Assembly (NCBI GenBank): GCA_040757115.1
Contig: JBFLYA010000046.1
Coordinates: 1 to 21,843 of the forward strand
Origin: a bacterium
Lineage (GTDB): Bacteria; UBA9089; CG2-30-40-21; SBAY01
Length of the DNA stretch: 21,843 nucleotides
Direction of reading: 5' to 3'
Below, piece by piece: positions 1 to 7,365 of the stretch. Both the position numbers and the translations under genes were made by a program. Every line of letters starts with the position of its first letter. Within the stretch, counting starts at the first letter, position 1. Under the pieces are notes generated by a model, which worked only from the letters and a program-made list of their open reading frames with translations, ran no database searches and was not told the origin of the DNA.

Positions 1-158
1 TTGCAGGGGAATTAGTATTTGAAAAGAGTGGAATGAATGAAATCAAATGGAACCTAAAGAATAAAGATAACGAAGATGTTGCCTCAGGTATTTATATCTA
101 TTTTTTAAAGGATGAACTCGGCTCGGTTAAGAGAGGTAAGATTGGGGTGATAAAGTAA
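1..158 (+). CDS. C-terminal end of a secreted protein with a FlgD-like / type A sorting-like tail (5' end outside window)
   Basis: An open frame enters from the left edge (first full codon at base 3) and stops with TAA at 156-158, giving about 51 residues. It reads as the last beta-strands of a FlgD Ig-like or T9SS type A sorting-like domain: a W-x-L-K-N-K-D motif, then VASGIYIYFLK and a basic end GKIGVIK. The same pattern (W-D-V-K-D, SGIYIYLI, GKIAIIR) closes the 2357-residue protein at 13601-20674, so both are probably exported and sorted or anchored the same way. What lies upstream cannot be known from this window. The next gene starts 130 bp downstream, after a repeat-rich spacer. Confidence is good for a coding 3' end and moderate for the domain name. 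Confidence 0.72.
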   Translation, partial: AGELVFEKSGMNEIKWNLKNKDNEDVASGIYIYFLKDELGSVKRGKIGVIK

Positions 159-202
159 AGACCATAGAGCGTAACATCTCCCTGCCCTTCGTGCTCTTCG
201 TG

Positions 203-265
203 GTGAATAGTTACATTAAAAGTAAGTAATCGGTTAACCGGTAACTAATAACCATTCACCAATTA
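203..265. repeat. Intergenic repeat block: dispersed 12-mer plus heptad array
   Basis: The 130-bp gap before the export gene holds one copy of the dispersed motif (GTGAATAGTTAC, 203-214) and then 7-bp words of form CnnnnnA from 231 to 265 (CGGTTAA, CCGGTAA, CTAATAA, CCATTCA, CCAATTA). CGGTTAACCG at 231-240 is a perfect palindrome. I see no convincing promoter here. Confidence 0.5.
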
Positions 266-288
266 CTAAAGTAATGGAGGAAAAAGAT

Positions 289-969
289 ATGAGTCTGCGG
301 TGGAGTTTTGTTTTTACTATTATTATATTATTTTTATTGAATGTGCTAATACAGAATTCATGGGCAAAAGATAGAACTTCTTACCTGTTGGGTAAGGATG
401 ATGTCATAAAGGTTTTTGTCTGGGACCATCCAGAATTAAGTGGTGATATGGTAGTTAATCCCGCAGGTAATATCTCCTTTCTTCTATTGGGAGATGTGAT
501 GGTTGAAGGATTAACAGAAGAGGAGTTAGAAAAGATATTAACCGAAAAGTTTTCCCAGTATATAATGGCTCCCCAGGTTTCGGTCACGATAGTAGGATAT
601 AACAGTAAAAAAATTTATATTTTAGGCGAAGTAAGTAAACCGGGTGAGTATCCAATTGGCGGAACGGTTATATCGTTACGGGAAGCTATACTCAAAGCCG
701 GCTTACCAACTAAATCTGCGGCACTGGGACGAGTGCGAATTATCACACCACAACCGACTAAACCAATAGTTAAAATCGTAAATCTATCACTGATTTTAAA
801 TAAAGGATGTTTGAAAGAAGATATTGATTTGCAGGCAGGGGATATAGTTTATATTCCATCTAATATACCAGCTAAAATAGGTGATGGTTTAGATAAAATT
901 GCGTCACCTATTAGTAGGATTCTTGCCTTTATAGGATTAATAGAAGGGATTAAAGGAATTGGGGAATAA
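289..969 (+). CDS. Polysaccharide biosynthesis/export protein (Wza/GumB-like, SLBB domain)
   Basis: This is the probable outer-membrane or periplasmic export channel subunit for exopolysaccharide. I chose the ATG at 289 (226 aa) because a strong GGAGG at 276-280 lies 8 nt before it; the upstream in-frame ATG at 274 overlaps that ribosome site. The N-terminus is a hydrophobic signal peptide of about 26 residues ending N-S-W-A. It has no lipobox Cys, unlike E. coli Wza. A Poly_export domain follows (YLLGKDDVIKVFVW, later VSVTIVGY), then an SLBB-type segment (IYILGEVSKPGEYPI). The last 25 or so residues form a hydrophobic or amphipathic helix, which may match the C-terminal pore helix of Wza (inference). 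The co-polymerase gene starts 9 nt after its stop, so the two are surely co-transcribed. Confidence 0.88.
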   Translation: MSLRWSFVFTIIILFLLNVLIQNSWAKDRTSYLLGKDDVIKVFVWDHPELSGDMVVNPAGNISFLLLGDVMVEGLTEEELEKILTEKFSQYIMAPQVSVTIVGYNSKKIYILGEVSKPGEYPIGGTVISLREAILKAGLPTKSAALGRVRIITPQPTKPIVKIVNLSLILNKGCLKEDIDLQAGDIVYIPSNIPAKIGDGLDKIASPISRILAFIGLIEGIKGIGE

Positions 970-978
970 GGAGAAGAG

Positions 979-2526
979 ATGGATATACTTAAAGCAACAC
1001 GAGTTAATATAGGTGATTATCTCCAGGTAATATTTCGTCGGAAATGGCTATTTATAATACCCTTTTTTACTATATTTCTTACGACGACAATAGGGGCTAT
1101 CTTTATGCCTAAAATTTATGAATCTAAGGCTATGCTTGTGGTAGAAGAAAAGCAACTTCTTTCACCATTAGTCAGTGGTATGGCTGTTGCACCTACTATT
1201 CAGGAACGTCTGGATATCTTAAAAGAGCAAATAACGAGTTGGTATAGGTTAGCCGAGATGGTTGAGGCATTAAAATTATGTACCTATACCAAAGACCAGA
1301 CTAAAATTAATGCCTATATTCAATCCCTTCAGAAGAGAATTAAAGTTATTTTAAAAGCAAGATTTCTTATTCAAGTATCTTTTGAAGATACAAATCCAAA
1401 AGTTGCTGAGGCAGTAGTCAACTATATTACTAAGAGTTTGGTTAAAGAAGAAATTTCTGGCCAGGAAGAAGAGGCACTTTCGGCTATTAAATTTATTGCG
1501 GATCAAGTTAAGCATTATCAAGAAAAACTTGAAGAGGCAGAGGCATCATTAAAAGACTTCAAAGAGAAAAATCTATTAGAATTGCCAGGTAGTGGTGGCT
1601 CAAACTTAGCTAAGGCAATTGGTATTAAAGATGCTCTGTTAGAAATTAGACTTGATTTACAAGAGGCTCATAAAACTAAACAATTGCTACAAAGACAATT
1701 GGCTAGTGAAGAAAAAATTATCACTTCTAAAACAACCTCAATAAATCCTGTTATCGAAAAATTAAACGCTAAATTGATTGAACTTCAAACAGAATTGAGT
1801 GACCTTAAGGCAAAAAAATGCACAGATGAACATCCATGGGTAATAGCGTTAAAGGATAGCATTCAAAAACTTGAAGCACGCATTGAAGATGAAAAACATT
1901 CAACAATAAGTAGTGAAGTAACAGAAGTTAATCCAACATATATGGAAATAGAGTCGAAATTACGCGATACAGAGGCATTAATTGATTCTCTGAGCGCCAG
2001 AGAAAAACAATTACAAGAATTAGCCACATCATATGAAAGCCGGGCAAGGATAGTTCCGAGTCAAGAACAAGAACTCACCCGGCTAACCAGAGATATGGGA
2101 GTGAATGAAAGTATTTATTCGATGTTATTAAATCGATTAGAAACAGCTAATATCTCTCAAAAATTAGAGAAGGCAGAACGCGGAACAAGATTTAAAATTA
2201 TAGACCCCGCAAGAGAACCTTTACACCCAATTAAACCTGATATGAATATGATGGTTTTTTTAGCATTTGTTATTGGGTCGATTTTTGGATGTGGATGTGT
2301 TTTCTTAGGCGAATATACAGACCATTCCTTCAGAAGCCTGGAAGATGCTGAATCTGTTTTAGCAGTCCCTTCTTTAGGCTCTATATCGAAAATAACTACT
2401 GTTGAGGAACTTATAAATCAGCGGGCAAAACAGAAAAGAAGAATCGTATTAGTGACAATTTTTACTCTATGTCTAGTCGGAGTGATTGTGTTTGTTGTTT
2501 TATTAACAATGAATCCTGTAAAGTAA
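979..2526 (+). CDS. Wzz/GumC-family polysaccharide co-polymerase (chain-length determinant), no kinase domain
   Basis: This 515-residue inner-membrane protein probably controls polysaccharide chain length and bridges to the export protein encoded just upstream. TM1 lies at about residues 24-44 (WLFIIPFFTIFLTTTIGAIF). A long Glu/Lys-rich coiled-coil region spans about 150-400, and TM2 is at about 425-443, preceded by the Pro-rich I-K-P-D turn typical of the family. After TM2 comes the Wzc-like linker (TDHSFRSLEDAESVLAVPSLGSI), but instead of a fused kinase there is a third hydrophobic segment at about 489-509. That segment would place the C-terminus in the periplasm. The cognate kinase is a separate gene at 2827. 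A G-G-A-G ribosome site precedes the ATG. The family call is firm; the exact polymer is unknown. Confidence 0.87.
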   Translation: MDILKATRVNIGDYLQVIFRRKWLFIIPFFTIFLTTTIGAIFMPKIYESKAMLVVEEKQLLSPLVSGMAVAPTIQERLDILKEQITSWYRLAEMVEALKLCTYTKDQTKINAYIQSLQKRIKVILKARFLIQVSFEDTNPKVAEAVVNYITKSLVKEEISGQEEEALSAIKFIADQVKHYQEKLEEAEASLKDFKEKNLLELPGSGGSNLAKAIGIKDALLEIRLDLQEAHKTKQLLQRQLASEEKIITSKTTSINPVIEKLNAKLIELQTELSDLKAKKCTDEHPWVIALKDSIQKLEARIEDEKHSTISSEVTEVNPTYMEIESKLRDTEALIDSLSAREKQLQELATSYESRARIVPSQEQELTRLTRDMGVNESIYSMLLNRLETANISQKLEKAERGTRFKIIDPAREPLHPIKPDMNMMVFLAFVIGSIFGCGCVFLGEYTDHSFRSLEDAESVLAVPSLGSISKITTVEELINQRAKQKRRIVLVTIFTLCLVGVIVFVVLLTMNPVK

Positions 2527-2528
2527 GT

Positions 2529-2806
2529 GATAACTGGTGATTGGTAAATGGTAATTATAGCAGTTATTAGTCAAATTTTACTCAGAGTGGATAAGTAAAA
2601 AATCCCAAATCCCAAGCACCAAATTCCACATACCAAAAAGCGAATTAGAGATTAGTGAATTAGAGATTAGATTTTACTAATTCGCTAATTCGCTTAATTC
2701 ACTAATTCACTAAATGGAATTTGGAATTTGTGATTTGGAATTTCATAGCCATATCTGGGTCAAATTTCGATTAATAAGTGCTATAAATACCATTTAACCA
2801 GTGACC
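2529..2806. repeat. MITE-like nested inverted-repeat element with heptad words
   Basis: This fills almost all of the 300-bp gap between the co-polymerase and kinase genes. Outer arms (about 2529-2591 and 2751-2806) are imperfect inverted copies. Their core at 2556-2578 (TATAGCAGTTATTAG...) matches the reverse complement of 2761-2785. Inside is a second palindrome of short words: AATCCCA, AATCCCA, AGCACCA, AATTCCA, CATACCA (2601-2635) pairing with TGGAATT, TGGAATT, TGTGATT, TGGAATT (2715-2742). GAATTAG-type words (2642-2670) pair with CTAATTC-type words (2677-2710). There is no ORF. The same terminal repeat occurs at 7204-7348. It could fold into a long hairpin in the operon transcript. Confidence 0.7.
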
Positions 2807-2826
2807 AACATAGAAGGAGTGCCAAA

Positions 2827-3672
2827 ATGGATGAATTAAACAAGAAATCAAAAAAGTCTAATATGGAACATCAAAAAGATGAGTTAGAAGATAATGGAAT
2901 GAGAGAGAAAAAAAGGCAGAAGATTTCTGTTCCGCCGCCTTCATTGTATGTGGCAAGTAGCAGAAAAGGTGGAGGGATAGATTCTCGAATAGTCACTTAT
3001 CATGACCCTAAAGCCCCTATCGCAGAACAGTATCGCATTCTAAGAACTAATATTCAACGCCTTACGCCGGAAAATCCCCCTCGCGTCATTGCGGTTACCA
3101 GTGCTTTACATCAGGAAGGTAAGACAACTACGGCGATTAATTTAAGTGTAGTTATGGCTCAGGACCTTCATAAAAAAATACTTCTATGTGATTGTGACCT
3201 CCGTAAACCAATGGTGCATAAATTGATGGGAATAGATTCCAATAAAGGAATAGCCGAAATCCTTCTTTATGATGCCGATATTGAATCTGTATTACACACT
3301 GGTAAAGTGGAGAATTTAACCATTCTTCCTTGTGGCAAAAGACCACCTAATCCTGCAGAATTACTTGGTTCATATAAAATGAAAGAATTGATAAATGAAT
3401 TAAGAACAAAATTTGACTACATAATTATTGATACCCCACCAGTTTTAGCTATTACAGATGTTGGAATTATCGCCGATTATATTGATGGAGTAATATTCGC
3501 TGTCCAGGCATGGAGAACACAACGAGAGGCAGTTTTAAGAAGTCAAGCACTACTCACAGCCGCACGCGCTAAAATTCTGGGATTTGTTCTGACAAATGTA
3601 GAACATTTTGTCCCAAGATATCTATATCACTATGGTTATGGTTACCAATATGGATATTATCACTACGCATAA
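2827..3672 (+). CDS. CpsD/CapB-family bacterial tyrosine kinase (BY-kinase), stand-alone
   Basis: This 281-residue cytoplasmic P-loop ATPase is likely to autophosphorylate on tyrosine and to work with the co-polymerase encoded upstream, as in split Wzc systems (CapA/CapB, CpsC/CpsD). Walker A is ALHQEGKT (93-100), Walker A' is ILLCDCDLRKP (118-128), and Walker B is DYIIIDTPP (197-205). The family-typical E-Q-Y-R-x-L-R-T-N-I sits at 67-76. The C-terminus is a dense Tyr cluster with nine Tyr between 265 and 280, the expected autophosphorylation site. The first 50 residues are Lys/Glu-rich and probably disordered. AGGAG ends 7 nt before the ATG. The gene overlaps the convergent gene at 3663 by 10 nt. 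Confidence 0.9.
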   Translation: MDELNKKSKKSNMEHQKDELEDNGMREKKRQKISVPPPSLYVASSRKGGGIDSRIVTYHDPKAPIAEQYRILRTNIQRLTPENPPRVIAVTSALHQEGKTTTAINLSVVMAQDLHKKILLCDCDLRKPMVHKLMGIDSNKGIAEILLYDADIESVLHTGKVENLTILPCGKRPPNPAELLGSYKMKELINELRTKFDYIIIDTPPVLAITDVGIIADYIDGVIFAVQAWRTQREAVLRSQALLTAARAKILGFVLTNVEHFVPRYLYHYGYGYQYGYYHYA

Positions 3673-5132
3673 AAAAGAAATAAAGTAACTGTTACCATTA
3701 TTTTAAGTGAACTTGCAAGGAATTCCAATGCCTCTTGCTTATTCTTAATTTTCTTATCAACAAATGCCTCCTCTACCTCTCTTAATAATTTACCTATCAG
3801 TGGTCCAGAGGGAAGTCCAAAATGTTCCATTATCTCACTGCCTTTAAGTATCTTTGGCGGCATAATCGTCTGTGAAGGAGAATAGAATTTATCTATCATA
3901 TTATTGATTGTTTGGTAGTATTTGTGCAGGTCTTCCGGAGAAACCTTTTGTCCTAAGGTTGCATATCTATCTGCTAATGTAAGTAATAAACTACTTATCC
4001 CCTCTTGCCCCATATCTCTAAAGAATCGATGCAGAGCACGGTTAGTAATTGTTGGTGCTTGAATAAGATAGCCTGGACGCATATGATTGCGAATGATTAA
4101 TCCCATCATCTTTTTTTCCTTCGTGCCCAATTTTAGCCTGCTGGCGATTTTTGAGGATATTTTAGCCCCCAATATTTCATGACCTATGAACCTGATTTTA
4201 CCCGAAATCTCTTGTGTCATTGTTTCGTATTTGCCAATATCATGGAATAATGAGATGAGCTTAAGATTAACCAATCTGTTATGTTCTTTAGTTATAGGCT
4301 CGTTTAAATATTTTCTTATTTCATTATGCCATCCGGGAAATAATCTCTCAAGGCTTGAAACTATACCTTCTAACTGAGCCAATGTCGCTATGGAATGTTC
4401 AAAGACAGATAAATGATGATAGCCGTTTTGTTTAATCTCTTTTAAAGGTATAATTTCTGGAATGATTTCTTCAAACAATCCTAATTTATCAAAGTGGGTT
4501 ATAAAAAAACTTGAATTTTTTGAAGATAATATTAAATAAATTTCATTAGTAATTCGTTCTGCACTAACATTGGAAATTAATCCTTTTGACTTAACAATGG
4601 TCGAGCAAGTATCCTTTTCTATCTCAAATCCTAATTTGCAACACAGCCGAACCGCTCTTAACATTCGTAATGGGTCATCTTGAAATGTATTGGGAGAGAT
4701 AATGCGGATAATTTTTTCTTGAAGGTCTTGGACGCCATTATTTTTATCAATAAGTTCAATATTTGCAGATGTTAAATCTATGGCGAGGGCATTTATGGTG
4801 AAATCTCGCATCTGCAGGTCTTCAGATATATTTTCTCCTTTAAGATTATTAAAGTCTAAATTTAGTGTCTGGTTTTTTAATTTACAGACAACTCTTGCTG
4901 TTCCTCTTTCTTTTTCTAAGAGGATGAAGGTTCCGCCTAAAACTTCAGCCACTTTTTGAGCAAAGGATAGGGCATCCCCTTTTATTGCAAAATCATAATC
5001 ATTAGACTCACGATTTACGAGGAAATCTCGAATATATCCTCCGACAAGATATAGAGGGAGATTCATCTTAATAGATAAATCTTTTATTATCGAAAGGGGA
5101 GGATTGCAGATTTTTATTTTATCTATGTTCAT
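3663..5132 (-). CDS. tRNA nucleotidyltransferase / poly(A) polymerase family protein with HD domain
   Basis: This 489-residue class II nucleotidyltransferase probably adds CCA (or A) to tRNA 3' ends. The head domain shows LVGGYIRD (29-36), the catalytic D45-x-D47 pair in NDYDFAI, and the RDFTINALA motif (109-117). The DPLRMLRAVRL motif (153-163) marks the RNA-binding neck. An HD phosphohydrolase domain follows with H297-D298 in LFHDIGK. Head, neck and HD order fits the bacterial CCA-adding/PAP family, and 489 residues is normal. CCA- versus A-adding specificity cannot be decided by eye. The ATG at 5132 has no clear Shine-Dalgarno. A terminator hairpin lies just upstream, so read-through or an unseen promoter must supply transcription. 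The 3' end overlaps the kinase gene tail to tail. Confidence 0.88.
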   Translation of the reverse strand: MNIDKIKICNPPLSIIKDLSIKMNLPLYLVGGYIRDFLVNRESNDYDFAIKGDALSFAQKVAEVLGGTFILLEKERGTARVVCKLKNQTLNLDFNNLKGENISEDLQMRDFTINALAIDLTSANIELIDKNNGVQDLQEKIIRIISPNTFQDDPLRMLRAVRLCCKLGFEIEKDTCSTIVKSKGLISNVSAERITNEIYLILSSKNSSFFITHFDKLGLFEEIIPEIIPLKEIKQNGYHHLSVFEHSIATLAQLEGIVSSLERLFPGWHNEIRKYLNEPITKEHNRLVNLKLISLFHDIGKYETMTQEISGKIRFIGHEILGAKISSKIASRLKLGTKEKKMMGLIIRNHMRPGYLIQAPTITNRALHRFFRDMGQEGISSLLLTLADRYATLGQKVSPEDLHKYYQTINNMIDKFYSPSQTIMPPKILKGSEIMEHFGLPSGPLIGKLLREVEEAFVDKKIKNKQEALEFLASSLKIMVTVTLFLFYA

Positions 5133-5155
5133 CTTTGGTAAATGGTAAAAAAGAA

Positions 5156-5188
5156 AGGAGCAAGATGCAAATTTTACCTCTTGCTCCT
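5156..5188. terminator. Bidirectional Rho-independent terminator
   Basis: A perfect 10-bp stem (5156-5165 with 5179-5188, core GGAGCAAGA/TCTTGCTCC) has a 13-nt loop. It is followed by T-runs on both strands: TTTTTTTT at 5191-5198 on plus, and the complement of A-rich 5147-5156 on minus. On minus it would end the lipoprotein transcript about 30 bp after its stop and just before the nucleotidyltransferase start. On plus it would stop read-through from the left. Confidence 0.78.
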
Positions 5189-5220
5189 CCTTTTTTTTAA
5201 TTTTTTTTCGTATTCCTCAC

Positions 5221-5436
5221 TTATTCTTTTGCAGCTGGTGCTTCTTCTGCTGGTGTTTCTTCTGAACTTACTTCCTCTGCTTCTTCTGTTGCTGCTTCTT
5301 CCTCAGGTGCTGTTGCTTCCTCTTCTACCGTAGTAGCTGGTGGAGCCTCTTCTTTTGCTGGTGGTGCACAACTTGACAGAATTGTAACGACTCCTACTAC
5401 CAGGCAGAATGACATTATCAATCTCATTATCTGCAT
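5221..5436 (-). CDS. Small acidic lipoprotein, Glu/Ala/Thr/Pro-rich
   Basis: About 71 residues. A short basic/hydrophobic signal ends in a lipobox LSSC (Cys23 from the ATG at 5434-5436). The remaining 48 residues consist almost only of Glu, Ala, Pro, Thr, Ser and Val, with one Lys near the Cys and one near the end. This predicts a lipid-anchored, disordered, highly acidic tether or spacer; no catalytic domain is present. GGAGGT at 5451-5456 lies 14 nt from the ATG and 11 nt from an in-frame TTG at 5437-5439, so the TTG is a possible alternative start. A near-perfect promoter (5574-5601), a palindrome next to the ribosome site and a terminator show it is a real single-gene unit. Its function is unknown. 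Confidence 0.75.
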   Translation of the reverse strand: MQIMRLIMSFCLVVGVVTILSSCAPPAKEEAPPATTVEEEATAPEEEAATEEAEEVSSEETPAEEAPAAKE

Positions 5437-5456
5437 CAATTTATCCTTTCACCTCC

Positions 5457-5479
5457 TTTTCTAAGGCTGCCTTAGAAAA
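5457..5479 (-). promoter_or_regulatory. 23-bp perfect palindrome abutting the lipoprotein ribosome site
   Basis: TTTTCTAAGGC, one central T, then GCCTTAGAAAA: an 11-bp perfect inverted repeat that ends exactly where the GGAGGT site begins on the minus strand. In the mRNA it would be a stable stem just upstream of the ribosome site, within a leader of about 130 nt. It could equally be a dimer operator. On the plus strand a T-run follows after a short gap (5487-5493), but no plus-strand gene is there to terminate. Confidence 0.55.
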
Positions 5480-5573
5480 ATAGCCTTTTTTTATTTTTAT
5501 CTCCCACTGATTGATTTATGGTTTCTCTTAAGATATTTTCCCTTCACAAATCCACAGGTTGGGTCTGACCTTA

Positions 5574-5601
5574 ATTATACAGAAAATAATAAATTTGTCA
5601 A
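5574..5601 (-). promoter_or_regulatory. Consensus sigma-70 promoter for the lipoprotein gene
   Basis: Reading on minus: TTGACA (5601-5596), a 16-bp spacer, then TATAAT (5579-5574). Both hexamers match the consensus exactly. The predicted start near 5567 gives a leader of about 130 nt. Confidence 0.8.
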
Positions 5602-5691
5602 GTGAAATTTTATAACTTTTTTATTAAAATATTCATAACGGTATAATTAGCAATGAGTTAAGACAGCCTAAAATATTTTTATTCATTTTAC

Positions 5692-5720
5692 TTGACTTTT
5701 TATGGATTGGTTAGTATAAT
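5692..5720 (+). promoter_or_regulatory. Sigma-70 promoter for the DUF58 gene
   Basis: TTGACT (5692-5697), a 17-bp spacer, then TATAAT (5715-5720). The ATG at 5739 is only 18 nt after the -10 box, so the leader would be about 10-12 nt with only a weak GTGGA as ribosome site. Together with 5574-5601 it makes a divergent promoter pair. Confidence 0.75.
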
Positions 5721-5738
5721 GAAGCGTGGAAAAGTAAT

Positions 5739-6617
5739 ATGATTCCAAAAGAGGTTTTAAAAAGGGTCAAAAAGATTGAGATTAGAACTCGTAATTTAGT
5801 CAGTGAAATGTTTGCGGGCGAGTATCACTCTGTATTTAAAGGTAGAGGGATAGAATTTACTGAAGTGCGCGAATACCAATTTGGAGATGATATTAGAAAT
5901 ATTGATTGGAATGTAACGGCAAAAATGACTCATCCTTATGTAAAAAAATACCGTGAGGAAAGAGAATTAACAGTTATACTCGTCATAGATGCAAGTTCCT
6001 CAAATAAATTTGGGACAGTCGCACAAATGAAAAGCGAGATAGGTATAGAAATAAGTGCATTGCTGGCATTTTCTGCTATAAAAAATAATGACCGAGTAGG
6101 ATTAATCATCTTTACGGATAAAGTTGAGAAGTTTGTTCCACCTAAAAAGGGTAAAAAACATGTTCTGCGTGTGTTAAGAGAACTTTTATATTTTAAACCA
6201 TCAGCAACCAGAACAGATATTAATTGTGCCTTAGAATATTTAAGTCATATCATCAGAAAAAAAGCAGTCGTATTCTTAATCTCAGATTTTTTAGCTAAAG
6301 ATTACGCAACATCATTAAAGATTGCTAATAAACGACATGATGTTATCGCGATTAATATTATTGACCCACGAGAAATAGAATTGCCAGATGTGGGATTTAT
6401 AGAACTAAAAGATGCAGAAACACAAGAAGATGTTTTAATTGATACATCTGATATATCATTTCGTAATACTTTCCGTGAATTGAATCTTAAAAAACAAAAT
6501 CAACTTAATAAATTATTTGGCGGGATTGGCGTAGATTCAATTGATATTTGGACAAATAAATCCTATGTAGAACCACTTATGAACTTTTTTATCAAACGAG
6601 CAAAAAGGTTTAGGTAA
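5739..6617 (+). CDS. DUF58 domain protein (von Willebrand factor A-like)
   Basis: 292 residues. The DUF58 signature runs from FKGRGIEF (33-40) through VREYQFGDDIRNIDWN (43-58). It is followed by a vWA-like fold with a MIDAS-type D84-x-S86-x-S88 and, later, FLISDF. DUF58 proteins usually sit beside a MoxR AAA+ ATPase and vWA/BatA-type membrane genes and are thought to act in chaperone-like or metal-dependent assembly; their biochemistry is poorly defined. Here no moxR or bat gene is adjacent, and the gene has its own promoter and repeat-filled flanks, so it appears to have split from the usual operon. There are no membrane segments. The family call is strong; its role is inferred only from the family. 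Confidence 0.87.
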   Translation: MIPKEVLKRVKKIEIRTRNLVSEMFAGEYHSVFKGRGIEFTEVREYQFGDDIRNIDWNVTAKMTHPYVKKYREERELTVILVIDASSSNKFGTVAQMKSEIGIEISALLAFSAIKNNDRVGLIIFTDKVEKFVPPKKGKKHVLRVLRELLYFKPSATRTDINCALEYLSHIIRKKAVVFLISDFLAKDYATSLKIANKRHDVIAINIIDPREIELPDVGFIELKDAETQEDVLIDTSDISFRNTFRELNLKKQNQLNKLFGGIGVDSIDIWTNKSYVEPLMNFFIKRAKRFR

Positions 6618-6651
6618 GTTAATTTGTAAAGGTTCAGTTATCAGTTTTTTC

Positions 6652-6880
6652 GTAACCGTTCACAGCAAGATGCCACAGAGACGCAGAGAAAAAATTAAAA
6701 TCTATTCACCAGAGACAGAAATTTCCTTTTTTTGTGCATTTTGGGTCTTTCGTTATTTATTAATCTTTTAATACTTACTTTTGACTAACTGTTTTTAAGC
6801 CTTTTTAAACACCGAAAAACGCGAAAAACAGGGAAAAAAGATATTTGCCTCTCTGTTTCTCTGCGTCTGTGCGGTAAAGG
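6652..6880. repeat. Inverted-repeat element before tatA-like gene
   Basis: The 280-bp gap begins with a minus-oriented copy of the dispersed 12-mer (GTAACCGTTCAC, 6652-6663). It contains inverted arms CACAGAGACGCAGAG (6674-6688) and CTCTGCGTCTGTG (6859-6871). The central 160 bp is AT-rich with no ORF. The right arm ends just before the GGAGGTG ribosome site of the next gene (6886-6892), so the arms could pair in an RNA leader. Confidence 0.6.
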
Positions 6881-6899
6881 ATTATGGAGGTGAAAAGTT

Positions 6900-7097
6900 A
6901 TGTTAGGACCAATTGGACTGCCAGAATTAGGGGTTATTTTAGTGATAGTGTTGGTTATTTTTGGCGCAGGGAAATTACCTCAGGTAGGTAAAAGCCTGGG
7001 GAAAGGGATTAAAGAATTTCAATCGGCAATTAAAGGTAGTGATGAAGAAAGTAATGAGAACAAAAAAGGCGAGATTAAAGAAAAAACAGGAGAATAA
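6900..7097 (+). CDS. tatA: Twin-arginine translocase TatA/TatE-family subunit
   Basis: 65 residues. An N-terminal membrane helix ([20 protein letters not shown]) is followed at the hinge by the F-G-x-x-K-L-P motif. Then come an amphipathic helix ([17 protein letters not shown]) and a charged, Lys/Glu-rich tail. Length and layout fit TatA, the pore-forming part of the Sec-independent export system for folded proteins. GGAGGTG ends 7 nt before the ATG. A second Tat subunit gene lies 268 bp downstream, and no tatC is present in the window. TatA versus TatE cannot be told apart from sequence alone. Confidence 0.88.
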   Translation: MLGPIGLPELGVILVIVLVIFGAGKLPQVGKSLGKGIKEFQSAIKGSDEESNENKKGEIKEKTGE

Positions 7098-7176
7098 GGA
7101 TGCAGGTAACGAGCCAGCCATAGATGCACACAGACTCTCCTGTGTTATTTATCCATGCTGACCCGTGTTAATCAGT

Positions 7177-7348
7177 GGCTGAATAGTTACCCTCACTTTC
7201 TCTTATAGTAAGTATTAACCAAAAGTTCACATTAGTATTGTTGATAGTTGATGGTTGATAGTCTATGAAACTATCAACTATAAACTATCAACCATCAACC
7301 CTGTTGCTATATCTGTTCTATGAGAAATTTTCGTTAATAACTACTATA
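7177..7348. repeat. MITE-like inverted-repeat element between the two Tat genes
   Basis: A copy of the dispersed motif (CTGAATAGTTAC, 7177-7188) precedes an element with terminal inverted repeats at 7204-7227 and 7325-7348. These share the TATAGTA...TATTAAC core with the element at 2529-2806. The interior is a heptad hairpin: GTTGATA, GTTGATG, GTTGATA (7240-7260), then ACTATCA, ACTATAA, ACTATCA, ACCATCA (7270-7297). It ends directly before the ribosome site of the next gene. Confidence 0.68.
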
Positions 7349-7365
7349 TCTGTGAGGTGATAGGG

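Noticed and set aside
5142-5333. Leucine-rich 63-codon plus-strand frame
   Set aside because: Antisense shadow of the Glu/Ala-rich lipoprotein and its terminator; no ribosome site.
5457-5497. Plus-strand terminator
   Set aside because: The stem is separated from the T-run by about nine bases and no plus-strand gene ends there; better explained as a minus-strand leader element.
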